Assembly: GCA_902788485.1 (NCBI GenBank)
Contig: CADAKI010000004.1
Span: 1 to 64,000, forward strand
Direction: 5' to 3'
Source of the DNA: an uncultured Pseudomonadota bacterium
Lineage (GTDB): Bacteria; Pseudomonadota; Alphaproteobacteria; Rs-D84
Length of the DNA: 64,000 bases
The notes beneath the pieces are model-generated. The model did no database searches. It was not told the origin of the DNA and saw only the letters and a program-made list of their open reading frames with translations. The position numbers and the translations under genes are program-made. Of the stretch, positions 17,427 to 28,467 are shown in pieces. Every line of letters starts with the position of its first letter. The first letter of the stretch is position 1.

Positions 17427-20123
17427 TTACATTTGAATATCTTCGCATTTTTCCACCGGTGTTCCCGATTTACACTCGACACCACGCGAATCCCACAATC
17501 CCAAAAATCCGCGCGAGCCCTTGTTTTTGCAATCTTTGGTAATTGTTGATGTGCACACATGGCAAATACGACTGTCGCGATTAAATGTCGACCACATTTC
17601 GCGTGTTCCACCATCAAATTCAGATTTATAATGATCCGACGCCAATATACCAACCGCCTTGACCGCAGAATCCGCAATCAACGCCGCCGGATTAAATGCA
17701 GATATATTACCCGCCGCAGTTTGAGCAACTTTTCCACCCAAACTTGCAAATTTACTTGCTGTAACCGCTGCACTAACGCTGCCTGCGATTGTTGCTGCCG
17801 ATGCACCAACGCTACTCGCGACACCACCATCCGAACCACCTGCGGCATTACCACTCCATGATTCACTGGATGCGCCACCCAATGTTGTTGACGAATGTGT
17901 TCCGCCCGCCGCCAAAGACGCATTTGACACACCACCAAATTCCATAACAATCGCACCCGTCGGCAACAACGGCGTATTTAAATCTGCCGACGATATACCT
18001 TGGGCGGTGCCATTTGATGCCGGCAATTTATTGCACATCAAATTTGCCATATCAACCGACGCGCCATCCATTGCTTTGGATAAATATTCATTATATTTTT
18101 TGTTATAATTATCCTGGGCCTGGCGCAGTGCCGCAATTGCAATCTGCATTTTAACCTGGTTCAACAAATTCGGAAACCGCGCAGATGTTTTTTCTTTTTT
18201 GCCCGTGATTTGTTCCAAATTACGCCCCGTAATACAGAATTGAATTTTCGGGTCTTGTTCAATCATTTGAACAACGCGATTGATTGTGCCCTGGATATTT
18301 TCCAATTCATATAATATTGAATCCGCAACCCCAACATATTGCGCCGGAACCGCATTTGATTCATTCAAGAAAAACACATAACTATCCGGTTGTTCCTTAC
18401 CATCTTCGCCTTTATTACTTATGCTTATTATGCCCGCATCTTTATCCGTAGAACCAACTTTGATTTTGCCAAATGAAATCATACCGGTTAAACGATGAAC
18501 ACCACCATCTTTTTGATATTGCAACGACCCAGTTCCCATTGTATCGTCGGCGGCAAATTTATTGCAATCGGTGGTCGAACCACAAACCTCGGTCATTTTT
18601 TCTTCGACCAAATTCTGGCATGTTTCCAATGCAGAATTATCGATATTCAAATACAATCCCATCAACATAGAATCCAAATCATCCATTGAAAATTTTGGAT
18701 TGGCCTGTTTGCATACAACCAATTTATCGATTGGGCAAATGTCATGAATATATGCGTAATCCATACCGATACAGTTCTGGAAATTTTCACCACAACGATT
18801 TTCATCGGTAAAGCATTCTTTGACCTCGGTCGTGCATGCATCAACACGCATCGCCGCCAATTTATCTTTTACATACGCCCAAATTTGCGGTTCCATCCGT
18901 TCGCATGGGTCAATTTCAACCTTGCAGAAACTGCGTGCCATATCGGGACGCGCCAAACACGCATCCATTGTGTCACGACCTTTGCCGGCGATATCATCTT
19001 TACACGCCTTTTGAATACAATTTGAAATGTCGGTCAAACAAGATTGCCGTTTTTTCGATTCCGCCTTACTTTCCGCCAAACGAATTGTTGGTGCCGCCTC
19101 GCGCAGGAAATCTGTCCAAACATATTCACGCACCTTGACACATTGATCCAACACCCGTTCACAGATATAACGTTTTGATTCCAAAATTTCCATTGTTGAA
19201 TCGGTGATATCATATGTGACGGTTTTTTTAACCTTGGTCTTGGCGGTGCTGGTTGCCTGATTATTTTGCATATTTTCACCCGCGATTGTGAACACACAAT
19301 TTGCCCAATCGGCACCACACGCATCCGGACCCTGCATACATTTTTTATATTCAACCATGCATTCCCCGCGGTCATATTTGTTTGACGACGCCAAAGAATC
19401 TTTTAATGCAGAACGCACCGCGGCATTGGCATTGTTCATCGCTGTTTTGGCCTCGGCCTCGCGCTTTGCGATACTGTTTTCAAACCCCTTGCAATCCGAC
19501 ACGATTTGCCGTGAATACATTTGTTTCAACAAAGTATAATCTTTGGAACAAGTATCCATATCGATTTGTTCACGACACAGATTATCCGCCGCCGCAAATA
19601 ATGCGTCACCTGTTTTATCGGCAATAGATTCCATATCACCAAACACATCGTCATCCATCCCCGCATCATCCCACATTGCCAGCAAAGATTGCCGTTTTTC
19701 CGCCGCTGTTTTTTTTGGTGTTTGCGCAACATCACCGGTCTTTTTGTCATATTCGCGCGTACCGTTAAATATGATATCGGCATTGGCGCCTGCCTGGACA
19801 CGTTCAACTTCTTCGGTTTGTAATCTGTCGGCCTCGGCCAAAGTATCCTTGATTTTTTCTAATCTCGCCTGGTACCCGGCATTTTTATCACTGCACGCGC
19901 AAGACCCGCCGTCTTCATTATCCAAAATACAAAATTGATCCATACATCCGTAATACGCGTCATAGCATTCTTGATTATACAACCCCGACACATCTGTTTT
20001 CGCGCGAACCTTGGTTCCCTGTTGAATCGCAGATTGTTTCCCCGATGTATTTGTCGCAGCACCCACCGGCATCACAACCGCCGCCACCATAATCAACATA
20101 AATACGCGCATGAAATTTTTCAT
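17427..20123 (-). CDS. large secreted CX6C-repeat cysteine-rich protein A
   Basis: Unrecognised 898-residue exported protein with a signal peptide (MKNFMRVFMLIMVAAVVMPVGAA). It starts with a CMDQFC module (C-x6-C-x4-C then SCACS) near residue 45. Further C-x6-C units follow, including two full C-x6-C-x6-C-x6-C units (ECMVEYKKC..., ACTTEVKEC...) and SCLTDISNC. A coiled-coil stretch, an Ala/Gly/Ser-rich region and a cysteine-containing end (CHVC, EKCEDIQM) complete it. It is the closest paralogue of the protein at 57868. The ATG at 20123 is chosen because the earlier ATG lies inside the GGAGAGAG ribosome site. It is the second gene after 20146. Confidence 0.85.
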   Translation of the reverse strand: MKNFMRVFMLIMVAAVVMPVGAATNTSGKQSAIQQGTKVRAKTDVSGLYNQECYDAYYGCMDQFCILDNEDGGSCACSDKNAGYQARLEKIKDTLAEADRLQTEEVERVQAGANADIIFNGTREYDKKTGDVAQTPKKTAAEKRQSLLAMWDDAGMDDDVFGDMESIADKTGDALFAAADNLCREQIDMDTCSKDYTLLKQMYSRQIVSDCKGFENSIAKREAEAKTAMNNANAAVRSALKDSLASSNKYDRGECMVEYKKCMQGPDACGADWANCVFTIAGENMQNNQATSTAKTKVKKTVTYDITDSTMEILESKRYICERVLDQCVKVREYVWTDFLREAAPTIRLAESKAESKKRQSCLTDISNCIQKACKDDIAGKGRDTMDACLARPDMARSFCKVEIDPCERMEPQIWAYVKDKLAAMRVDACTTEVKECFTDENRCGENFQNCIGMDYAYIHDICPIDKLVVCKQANPKFSMDDLDSMLMGLYLNIDNSALETCQNLVEEKMTEVCGSTTDCNKFAADDTMGTGSLQYQKDGGVHRLTGMISFGKIKVGSTDKDAGIISISNKGEDGKEQPDSYVFFLNESNAVPAQYVGVADSILYELENIQGTINRVVQMIEQDPKIQFCITGRNLEQITGKKEKTSARFPNLLNQVKMQIAIAALRQAQDNYNKKYNEYLSKAMDGASVDMANLMCNKLPASNGTAQGISSADLNTPLLPTGAIVMEFGGVSNASLAAGGTHSSTTLGGASSESWSGNAAGGSDGGVASSVGASAATIAGSVSAAVTASKFASLGGKVAQTAAGNISAFNPAALIADSAVKAVGILASDHYKSEFDGGTREMWSTFNRDSRICHVCTSTITKDCKNKGSRGFLGLWDSRGVECKSGTPVEKCEDIQM

Positions 20124-20145
20124 AACTCTCTCCATCTATGAAAAT

Positions 20146-22377
20146 TTATTTTAACAAATCGTTCAGCATTTCTTCCGTGATATTACCCACATTGATATCT
20201 TCGCACGATTCCAATTCTTGACAGGACTCTTCTTCACCACTGGACACAGCCCCCATAACACCGGCACCAATCGCACCAACCGCCGCACCAATCGCCGTTC
20301 CCCAACCCGGGGATACCATTGTTCCGGCTGATGCACCCGCTGCCAAACCACCCGCTGCGGCCTTTAATGCAGATGTAGATTTCTTTTCACCACCCGTTTC
20401 GCACACGCGTTGCACACGGCACACATGGCAATTACGCAAATCGGGTTCGTATGAAACACTGCGGATATAACTGATTGCGCCTTCCGCATCTGGCTTATTC
20501 TCTTCTTTATATTTGGCCAGGCAATATTTATGATTGCGATCGGTCTCTTGGGCCGATTTCAAATCATCCATAATCCGCGTGTATTCGCGCAAGGCACGAT
20601 TTTTTGCCTCAACATATGCAATCATTTTCGCCGTCATATTAATACTGTCGTTCATATCTGTGACACCCGCAGGTTTTTTGGCTTGACCGCTGTAAACGGT
20701 TTGACATGCCGACAAAGTCAAATCACGTTCAAAATCCGTAAAGAATTTATCCACCGCCGCATTCACCGATTGTGTGATTTTCGCATCCACAGAATCTGTT
20801 GCACGGGAAATTTTCGACACCGCATTACCCGCCGCCAATTTTGTCGCCGGCGCATATAAATCAACCCATTTTGTTGTATCAACACCCGCCAACAATTCCG
20901 ATGTCGGTATACACGACATATCTGTTCCACACACGTTAGTCAATTTTTCCGCAAATTGATTTATACAACCCGTCAATAATTGGTAATCCATTTTCAACAT
21001 TGCCGACGATACCAAAACATCATATTGCTTTGCACCTTTGCAAGATGGAAACATCGTTTGCGGACATAATTTTGCAATTTCTTTCGAACCTTTACCAACA
21101 CACTCTGGCTTTGTGAAATCAACACCGCATTTATCTTTCAAACACGCATCCAAATCATTTTCACAAAACTTTGTTTGTAAATATGCCAATTTATCATTTA
21201 TAACCGTTTGCAGTCCCGGAATTTTTTCATTACATTCGGTAATAATCGGACAAATTCCGGCGGCAACCTTCACATCGGTTAAACATGCAGAATTTGTAGA
21301 TGTCGAACAACCCTCTTCCAAACAATTTTGGATTTTTGCCAAACACATGGCGCGACTGTTTTTATCCGCATATTTTTCTGCCTCGACCAAAATCAATTTA
21401 GATTCATCTTCCCAATCTTGCAAAACATAATCGCGGTCATACATGCATTGATCCAAAACATCTTCGCATGCATTTGCACGACGCGACAACAAACCCGCAT
21501 CCAAACAGTTTTCAAAATTCACACCACATCCGCCTTTGTCTGCGATACAAGAACGATACGCCAACAAACATTCCCCACGATTATATTTCCGCGTTGTATC
21601 CAACATTTCTAAACGCGCCGAACGCACTGCGGCCTCGGCTGTTTTTTTATTCATTTCCGCGTCACGTTTTTGATCCGACAAATATGTTTCAAACGATTTA
21701 CAATCCGCGACAATCATGCGCGAATACAATGTTTCTTCCATATTTGATTTCGAACCACATTTTTTTAATTCATCCGCACACGCCGTCGCCGCCATAGAAT
21801 ACAAATTTTGACCAATATCGGCATCATCCCCCAATTCACCATCCGCATCCGCACCATCGTTTAACCATGCCGAAAAATCAATCCCAGATTTACTGTTTTT
21901 CGCCGCATCTGATTCACCAAAAACCAATTTTGCACGCGCACCCAATTTTTCGCGTTCAACACCCGTGGTGTATAAATCATCGGCCTCGCTCTGTATTTTT
22001 TGAATATCTTGAATCAATTTTTTCGACCGCAAAATATTGTCCGAACACGCACACCGCGAACCCTCGGTTTCGTCCAGCAAACAAAATTCATCCATACATT
22101 GCCGATACGCATCACGACAATTTTCTGGCTCAACCGGTACATCTGCAACCGGTTGCGACACCGAACCCTGACCCAATACAGAATTTGTGACATTACGTGG
22201 TTCCACCGTCGGCACATTGGCGGTTTTAATTGCCGACATGTTGGACAACGAAGACAACCGCCCCGACGATGTTGTTGCCGGACGCATACTGACACGCGCA
22301 CCGGTTGTCACCGTATCTGCGGCGAACGCAATCAACGGGAACACACAAAAAACCAACGCGATATTTTTGATTTTCAT
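20146..22377 (-). CDS. large secreted CX6C-repeat cysteine-rich protein B
   Basis: A 743-residue exported paralogue; signal peptide MKIKNIALVFCVFPLIAFAA. It has the same order of modules: NCRDAYRQCMDEFC with RCACS, ECLLAYRSCIADKGGCGVNFENC, ACEDVLDQC, MCLAKIQNCLEEGC and a divergent CLKDKCGVDF unit. Near the C-terminus a hydrophobic glycine-zipper-like stretch (AAGGLAAGASAGTMVSPGWG, then GTAIGAAVGAIGAGVMG) is followed by CQELESCEDI. The promoter -10 TATTAT (22391-22396) lies next to GGAGAGAG, giving a leader of about 8 nt. The 22-nt gap to 17427 implies one operon. Confidence 0.85.
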   Translation of the reverse strand: MKIKNIALVFCVFPLIAFAADTVTTGARVSMRPATTSSGRLSSLSNMSAIKTANVPTVEPRNVTNSVLGQGSVSQPVADVPVEPENCRDAYRQCMDEFCLLDETEGSRCACSDNILRSKKLIQDIQKIQSEADDLYTTGVEREKLGARAKLVFGESDAAKNSKSGIDFSAWLNDGADADGELGDDADIGQNLYSMAATACADELKKCGSKSNMEETLYSRMIVADCKSFETYLSDQKRDAEMNKKTAEAAVRSARLEMLDTTRKYNRGECLLAYRSCIADKGGCGVNFENCLDAGLLSRRANACEDVLDQCMYDRDYVLQDWEDESKLILVEAEKYADKNSRAMCLAKIQNCLEEGCSTSTNSACLTDVKVAAGICPIITECNEKIPGLQTVINDKLAYLQTKFCENDLDACLKDKCGVDFTKPECVGKGSKEIAKLCPQTMFPSCKGAKQYDVLVSSAMLKMDYQLLTGCINQFAEKLTNVCGTDMSCIPTSELLAGVDTTKWVDLYAPATKLAAGNAVSKISRATDSVDAKITQSVNAAVDKFFTDFERDLTLSACQTVYSGQAKKPAGVTDMNDSINMTAKMIAYVEAKNRALREYTRIMDDLKSAQETDRNHKYCLAKYKEENKPDAEGAISYIRSVSYEPDLRNCHVCRVQRVCETGGEKKSTSALKAAAGGLAAGASAGTMVSPGWGTAIGAAVGAIGAGVMGAVSSGEEESCQELESCEDINVGNITEEMLNDLLK

Positions 22378-22515
22378 ATCTCTCTCCACTATAATACTAT
22401 CATGTTTATTTTATCAAAAAAAACGCAACATATCAAGCCCAACTAAAAAAATCTTGATATTTTTACGCACGGGATATATCATAGGAAAAAACAAAAAAAA
22501 CAAAGGATTCAATTT

Positions 22516-22764
22516 ATGGCAAAAGACGACGTTATCGTTTTTACTGGGACGGTCACCGACAAATTACCCAACACAATGTTTCGGGTAAAATTGGACAACG
22601 GCCACGATATTTTGGCAACTGTATGTGGCAAAATGCGCAAGGCACGCATTTGGGTCAATGTTGGCAAACGTGTTCGTGTTGAAATGACCCCATATGATTT
22701 AGACAAGGGCCGCATCACATTTGTCGAAAAAAACAATGCCGCAACCGACACCTCGGCAAATTAA
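22516..22764 (+). CDS. infA: translation initiation factor IF-1
   Basis: S1-like OB-fold initiation factor, 82 residues. The core [64 protein letters not shown] is clear. About ten residues extend the usual C-terminus. A CAAAGGA site precedes the ATG. It stands alone between two cysteine-rich genes on opposite strands. Confidence 0.96.
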   Translation: MAKDDVIVFTGTVTDKLPNTMFRVKLDNGHDILATVCGKMRKARIWVNVGKRVRVEMTPYDLDKGRITFVEKNNAATDTSAN

Positions 22765-22782
22765 GTAAAAAATCATTAAATC

Positions 22783-22808
22783 AAATGCACCATTTGGTGC
22801 ATTTTTTT
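22783..22808 (+). terminator. infA terminator
   Basis: Stem AAATGCACC...GGTGCATTT followed by seven T. Confidence 0.88.
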
Positions 22809-22848
22809 ATTGCCCACAAAAAAACTTTTTTGGTAGAATTTTTATTGT

Positions 22849-25266
22849 ATGAGGAAGAAAGGATTTCTGTTTTTATTTTTGCTTGGTTTAACCGCGTCTG
22901 GTGTATCATACGCGGCGGACCGTTCTGCGCCCGGAAACACATCACCCACAATGCGCGGAAATATGGCAACCAATGCCGCCGCACGTGCAACAATATCGGT
23001 GCGACAAAAAAACACACCAACACAAAACATAAAATCCCGTGCCACAACAAACAATGCGCAACGCACATCTATAACGACGACACAAAACATAAAATCGCGC
23101 GCGGCAAAACCCACCCGCACCATCACATCAACCCGGTCCGGGTTATTCACACATCCAACAAAACAAAAATCGGTCACTTCACGCGCCGCAACATTGGATT
23201 TGAACGGCATTGACACGACATCAAATTTCGGCAATGAATACAACACATGTCGCGACGCATATTTTACATGCATGGATCAATTTTGTGCAAATATGGACGA
23301 CACATATCGCCGGTGCATTTGTTCGTCCAGGATTTCGGAAATAAAGCAAAAGCAATCAACATTGGCCAACACATCGGATTCATTGGCGACATTTCATGAT
23401 TTGAATTTGGACATTATCAACAAATCTGCGACCGAAGTTACCGCCATGACATCCGCATCCGCGGGCGAAATGTCATTGGCCGGCACAAACGATAAATCGG
23501 CATCTGCGAAACAGTTAAACGCGATTGGCGATGTTTTATCAAAAACAAAATCGAAATCATTGTCCACCGCCGGCACATTGGACGCGGGCGGCGATATAAA
23601 ATCTATTTGGGCAACCACGGATTTGGCAAACGGCGCAAACATTGCGAACCTGACGGGGGAAAGTTTATTTAACGCGGTCAATGCACAATGTACACAAATG
23701 GTGACTGCGCAATGTTCATCATCAATATTAAACATGGTTGTATCTGCATACGGGATGTATATTGAAAACGATTGTGCAACATTGGCGACAAATTTAACCA
23801 AACAGAAAAATTCTGCAAATTCTGCAATTCGCGAAACAGAACGCGAAATGAACATCGCGCGCCTGGAAAATTACGACGCACACAATTTATTATCTATAAA
23901 CGATTGCATTGCGAACATCCGCAACGATGTCACCGCCGACACCGCGTGCGGACCGGATTTTGTACACTGTTTGGATGTGACGGGTTTGTATTTGAATATC
24001 GACACCGGCGAACCATTATACACGAAAAATTTCTATAACCTGGCAAACCAGATTTCATTATCTGGGAACATTTTATCAAATCAAACAAATCATATGTTTG
24101 TGAACGCATTGAACAAGAAAAAAATTTACGCCGAAAAAACATTGGATAAATGTCGCGACCTGTCCGGCGATGTATGGGACGAATTCATGCGCCAGGCAAT
24201 AATTGAAATCCATCAAAAACAACAAGAAAAAATCAGAACCGTAAAAAACGAATGTTTGGGCGTCGTCAATCAATGCTATGACGAACAAACAAATTCATTA
24301 AAAGATTTCAACAATGTTTCCGACAAAACATTATTGGGATTAACCATGGAAACCGTCGAAGATTTATGCCGCGAAAAATTAGACACTTGCAGTAACCTGT
24401 ACGGTGGCGGCGCATCGGGACTGAACGAATTGGTGAACGCGATGCGCGACATTGTTGACCAACGAGTTGTCGCCGAATGTCAAAATTTATTGACTGATTT
24501 TGGAAAAAATTTATGTTCCACACAATCCAGTGATACATTACACGCATACCCATACGCATGCCGTGTTTATACCCCCGGCGACCAACAATATGCCGCCATA
24601 CCAAAATGCAATGCGGCAACCGCAAATTCTGCTGATTGTGGCAACGATTATGTTGACAGTTTATATCAACGTTTTGTGCATTATGCGATGCAGGTTTGTA
24701 TTCGTCCATCTGAATACGAAAATTATGCAACGACGGGGGAACTGGCGGTGCCAACATCTGTATTACAAGACATAAATATCGTTATGGATAAAATGCGCAT
24801 TTCAATGGGGAACGAATTGTCCCGCGAATGTGAACGATTGGGTGGCATTTGGGTATCAACACCATACACAAACACATCGATTGCATTATTGGAACAATTT
24901 TATACCGAAACCGGCACAAACAAAAATTGGGGCTATTGTCGCACACCAACCGCAACAAACGAAACATATGTCGTCACTTTTGATAACAAAACCAATAGCA
25001 ACACAAATACATTTACGGCGATTGTCACATTTGGTCAAAAAATGGCATCTGTTGCAAAACCAACAAAAACCGTCAATGGAACATCATGCATATTCGGTGG
25101 ATATTATTCTGGCGAAAATGGCACCGGCACACAATATTATAACAGTACTGGTACCGCCACACGCACATGGGATATTGCGGGCAATACAACACTGCATGCA
25201 AAATGGGACAATCCCGACGACAACACAACCGGATGCACCACCAACATAATCCGCGCATTAAATTAA
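22849..25266 (+). CDS. large secreted CX6C-repeat cysteine-rich protein C
   Basis: An 805-residue exported member; signal MRKKGFLFLFLLGLTASGVSYAA. After a Thr/Arg/Asn-rich leader comes TCRDAYFTCMDQFC with RCICS, then weaker C-x6-C units (NECLGVVNQC) and a CGPDFVHC fragment. The C-terminal 95 residues look like an InlB-type beta repeat (VTFGQKM...FGGYYSGENGTGTQYYN...TTLHAKW), known from bacterial surface proteins. There is no ribosome site. TAGAAT (22834-22839) sits 9 nt before the ATG, so the message is probably leaderless. Confidence 0.83.
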   Translation: MRKKGFLFLFLLGLTASGVSYAADRSAPGNTSPTMRGNMATNAAARATISVRQKNTPTQNIKSRATTNNAQRTSITTTQNIKSRAAKPTRTITSTRSGLFTHPTKQKSVTSRAATLDLNGIDTTSNFGNEYNTCRDAYFTCMDQFCANMDDTYRRCICSSRISEIKQKQSTLANTSDSLATFHDLNLDIINKSATEVTAMTSASAGEMSLAGTNDKSASAKQLNAIGDVLSKTKSKSLSTAGTLDAGGDIKSIWATTDLANGANIANLTGESLFNAVNAQCTQMVTAQCSSSILNMVVSAYGMYIENDCATLATNLTKQKNSANSAIRETEREMNIARLENYDAHNLLSINDCIANIRNDVTADTACGPDFVHCLDVTGLYLNIDTGEPLYTKNFYNLANQISLSGNILSNQTNHMFVNALNKKKIYAEKTLDKCRDLSGDVWDEFMRQAIIEIHQKQQEKIRTVKNECLGVVNQCYDEQTNSLKDFNNVSDKTLLGLTMETVEDLCREKLDTCSNLYGGGASGLNELVNAMRDIVDQRVVAECQNLLTDFGKNLCSTQSSDTLHAYPYACRVYTPGDQQYAAIPKCNAATANSADCGNDYVDSLYQRFVHYAMQVCIRPSEYENYATTGELAVPTSVLQDINIVMDKMRISMGNELSRECERLGGIWVSTPYTNTSIALLEQFYTETGTNKNWGYCRTPTATNETYVVTFDNKTNSNTNTFTAIVTFGQKMASVAKPTKTVNGTSCIFGGYYSGENGTGTQYYNSTGTATRTWDIAGNTTLHAKWDNPDDNTTGCTTNIIRALN

Positions 25267-25290
25267 AAAACCGCCAATGGCGGTTTTATT
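25265..25290 (+). terminator. terminator between convergent genes
   Basis: Stem AAAACCGCC-aat-GGCGGTTTT; serves the cysteine-rich gene and clpX. Confidence 0.88.
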
Positions 25291-25312
25291 TTTTATAAAT
25301 TTATTGCGATAT

Positions 25313-26578
25313 TTATGCGGCTTTCTTGGGTTCGGCAAAAATTTCCACATATGGCTTTTTACCCAAGACAACATCTTTATCAATCACAATTTCTTGCAAC
25401 CCATCTTTTTCAGGTGCATCGAACATTGGTTGCAATAATAATTTTTCCAAAATACTGCGCAGACCGCGCGCACCTGTTTTACGTTGCACCGCCAAATGTG
25501 CAATTTCACGCAACGCGTCCGCCGTCACGGTCAATTTCACACCATCGATGTTCAGCATCGCAACATATTGTTTAACAATCGCATTTTTAGGTTCCGTCAA
25601 AATTTTCACCAATGCGGCCTCGTCCAAATCTTGCAGTGTTGTAATAATTGGCAACCGCCCAACCAATTCCGGAATAATACCAAATTTAACCAAATCTTCG
25701 GGTTGCACATCCGCCAAGTTATTTTTTTCTTCACGTTCTTTCTTGGATGCCACATCGGCACCAAAACCGATACCGGCACGAACACTTTTACGCGCACCAA
25801 TAATTTTGTTTAATCCATCAAACGCCCCACCACATATAAACAAAATTTTCGATGTATCTAATTGCACTGTCGCCTCGCCCGGGTGTTTGCGACCCGCACC
25901 ACCAACCGGCACATTTGCAACGGTTCCTTCGACCAATTTTAATAATGCCTGCTGCACACCCTCGCCCGACACATCACGTGTCAACGATGGATTTTCAGAT
26001 TTTCGTGCAATTTTATCAATTTCATCAATATAAATAATTCCACGTCCGGCCTTTTCCACATCAAAATTTGCATTTTGTAATAAACGCGCCAAAACACTTT
26101 CCACGTCATCACCGACATATCCGGCCTCGGTCAAAGTGGTGGCATCTGCGATAGCAAACGGGACATCCAAAATACGCGCCAATGTTTGGGCAAACAAAGT
26201 TTTACCGGTTCCGGTTGGTCCAATCAACAACACATTAGATTTTTGGATTTCAACATCCTTGATACTAACCGCATGCCGTTTATAATGATTATACACCGCG
26301 ACCGACAACGCACGTTTGGCATCCGTTTGACCGATAATATATTCGTTCAAAAAATCATAGATTTGATGGGGTGTTGGCAATTTCGCCGTACCACCTTGGA
26401 CCGCATCCGTCCGCAAATCATCCGCCATAATATCATTGCACAACGCGATACATTCATCACAAATGCAAACATTACGACCACTGACCAACTTTTTCACTTC
26501 ATATACGGCCTTGCCACAGAAAGAACAAAACTGGTCATTTTTTTTATTTTCGGATGTTGTTATTTTTTCATCACTCAT
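25313..26578 (-). CDS. clpX: ClpX ATPase subunit of ClpXP
   Basis: AAA+ unfoldase that feeds tagged proteins, including tmRNA-tagged ones, to ClpP. It has 421 residues: zinc-binding domain CSFCGK...[10 protein letters not shown] (about 18-43), Walker A GPTGTGKT, Walker [14 protein letters not shown], the pore loop GYVGDDVE region and the family IGFGAD (IGF) loop that docks on ClpP. It follows clpP by 23 nt. Confidence 0.97.
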   Translation of the reverse strand: MSDEKITTSENKKNDQFCSFCGKAVYEVKKLVSGRNVCICDECIALCNDIMADDLRTDAVQGGTAKLPTPHQIYDFLNEYIIGQTDAKRALSVAVYNHYKRHAVSIKDVEIQKSNVLLIGPTGTGKTLFAQTLARILDVPFAIADATTLTEAGYVGDDVESVLARLLQNANFDVEKAGRGIIYIDEIDKIARKSENPSLTRDVSGEGVQQALLKLVEGTVANVPVGGAGRKHPGEATVQLDTSKILFICGGAFDGLNKIIGARKSVRAGIGFGADVASKKEREEKNNLADVQPEDLVKFGIIPELVGRLPIITTLQDLDEAALVKILTEPKNAIVKQYVAMLNIDGVKLTVTADALREIAHLAVQRKTGARGLRSILEKLLLQPMFDAPEKDGLQEIVIDKDVVLGKKPYVEIFAEPKKAA

Positions 26579-26601
26579 GTCAAAACCCCATAAATCAAAA
26601 A

Positions 26602-27183
26602 TTATTTCCGCACCAAAATCCCATCAATCAAACCAAAATCTTTGGCATCGTTCGCCGTCATCCAATTATCACGTTCCATCGCCGCAAACAATTCCTTTTC
26701 TTTGCGCCCGGTAAATTCAGACATCTGTTTAATCAACAATTCTTTGGTTTGTTTAAATTTGCTGATTTGGATTTCCATATCGGTGACCTGACCCTGGGTT
26801 CCGGCCATTGGTTGATGAATCATAATCGATGTATTTGGCAAAACAAATCTTTTACCTTTTTCACCCGCCGCCAACAACACAGACGCCATCGACGCAACCA
26901 ACCCCATACCGATTGTTGAAACCGGTGCCTTGATATAACGCATTGTATCCAAAATTGCCTCGCCCGCGGAAACATCACCGCCCGGGGAATTGATATACAT
27001 CGAAATATCTGCATTTGGATTTTCAGATTCCAACAACAACAACTGGGCAACGATAACATTTGCCATATTTGTTTCAATTTCGCCCGTCACCATAATAATT
27101 CTGTCACGCAACAATCGCGAATAAATATCAAAAGAACGTTCGCCACGTGGTGATTCTTCTATAACCATAGGTATCAAAGCCAT
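26602..27183 (-). CDS. clpP: ClpP protease subunit
   Basis: Serine peptidase ring, 193 residues. The nucleophile region reads [16 protein letters not shown] (family usually GQAASMGAF), the catalytic His is in IMIHQPMAG, and the Asp is in the [10 protein letters not shown] segment. No N-terminal propeptide is seen. The promoter has TTGCGA-17-TATAAT upstream. It forms an operon with clpX. Confidence 0.96.
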   Translation of the reverse strand: MALIPMVIEESPRGERSFDIYSRLLRDRIIMVTGEIETNMANVIVAQLLLLESENPNADISMYINSPGGDVSAGEAILDTMRYIKAPVSTIGMGLVASMASVLLAAGEKGKRFVLPNTSIMIHQPMAGTQGQVTDMEIQISKFKQTKELLIKQMSEFTGRKEKELFAAMERDNWMTANDAKDFGLIDGILVRK

Positions 27184-27274
27184 ATTACAACCCTTTAATT
27201 TTTCGTTTGTTTCATAAAATTATAGCATAAAAAAACGCTATTCGCAAATTTTCCGCCACTTTTTTCTATATAAA

Positions 27275-28441
27275 CTATGCCATCAAAATTTCAAGTGCAG
27301 GAAGTGTTTTTCCTTCTACAAACTCCAAAAACGCGCCACCGCCGGTCGAAACATAGGTTATATCGTCGCGAACACCCGCCACATCCACGGCCGCCACCGT
27401 TTCACCACCACCAACAACACTAACCAATTTGCCGGCACGCGTCCGTTCTGCAATCGCACGCGCAACGCGGAAACTTGATTCACCCCATACATCACCCCAT
27501 TCCGCCATACCAAATGTTCCGTTCCAAATAACGGTCGCGGCATGGTTTATTACATCAATATTGCGGTCAGTGGTCATCGGCCCGTCGTCAATAATTACAT
27601 CCCGTTCTGTAATTTCATCCAAACCTTTATTTACGCGTTTTGCCGTTTTTTCAAATGTTGCGCCAACGCCTTTATCAATCGGCATTAAAAATTTACAGTT
27701 ATTTGCCGCCGCCACATCCATAATTTCGCGCGCCGTCGCCACCATATCCGGTTCATACAATGAATTACCAGGATTTTTTCCACATGCGAAATTAAATGTA
27801 GTTCCCAGCGCACCGCCAACAATTACCGTATCCGCCAATTTGCACAATGTTTTTAATACACCAATTTTACCGGACACTTTCGCCCCACCAACAATCGCCA
27901 ACAACGGTCGCCGTGGCGATTCCATTATGCGTGAAATATTTTCTACCTCGGCACGCAATAATTCGCCGGCAAACGCGGGCAAAATTTTTGCAACACCAAC
28001 GGTTGACGCCGCCGCCCTGTGCGACACAGCAAACGCATCATTTACAAATAAATCAAAACCAGTTGCTAACTTTTTTGCGAACGCCAAATCATTTTCCTCT
28101 TCGCCGCAATAGAAACGAACATTTTCCATTAACACAATATCGCCATCACGCATCCCCACCATAAAATCTCGTTTCAGGCAATCATCAACAAAAGGTATTT
28201 TCATATAATCTGCAATCGGGCGCAACGATAATTCCGGCACATGCTCACCTTTTGGACGTCCCAGATGTGCACAAATTGCGACACGCGCCCCGGCCTCGCG
28301 CAGTTTGTTTATGGTCGGCATCGATTGTTCAATACGGAAAGTGTCAACGATTTTTCCATTTTCAATTTGGACATTAAAATCCACCCGCAACAAAACATAT
28401 TTGCCGCGCACCGCACCATAATCAACCACCCGCAATTTCAT
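27275..28441 (-). CDS. pgk: phosphoglycerate kinase
   Basis: Glycolytic enzyme transferring phosphate between 1,3-bisphosphoglycerate and ADP. The 388-residue product is full length: VLLRVDFNVQ at the start, AHLGRPKG, ENVRFYCGEEEND, VGGAKVSGKIGVL, and the nucleotide-loop DIGP-type segment reading IDDGPMTTD, ending with the GGGETVAAV and STGGGAFLEF loops. Together with eno (44184) it shows an intact lower glycolysis. Confidence 0.97.
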   Translation of the reverse strand: MKLRVVDYGAVRGKYVLLRVDFNVQIENGKIVDTFRIEQSMPTINKLREAGARVAICAHLGRPKGEHVPELSLRPIADYMKIPFVDDCLKRDFMVGMRDGDIVLMENVRFYCGEEENDLAFAKKLATGFDLFVNDAFAVSHRAAASTVGVAKILPAFAGELLRAEVENISRIMESPRRPLLAIVGGAKVSGKIGVLKTLCKLADTVIVGGALGTTFNFACGKNPGNSLYEPDMVATAREIMDVAAANNCKFLMPIDKGVGATFEKTAKRVNKGLDEITERDVIIDDGPMTTDRNIDVINHAATVIWNGTFGMAEWGDVWGESSFRVARAIAERTRAGKLVSVVGGGETVAAVDVAGVRDDITYVSTGGGAFLEFVEGKTLPALEILMA

Positions 28442-28467
28442 TTTTCCTTTCCTTTTCTATATGGTTA

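Noticed and set aside
25326-26033. Long open frame opposite clpX
   Set aside because: Mirror of the clpX coding frame; low-complexity Ser/Asn/Pro composition typical of antisense frames here.
27429-28112. Long open frame opposite pgk
   Set aside because: Antisense shadow of a full-length, well-supported enzyme gene.
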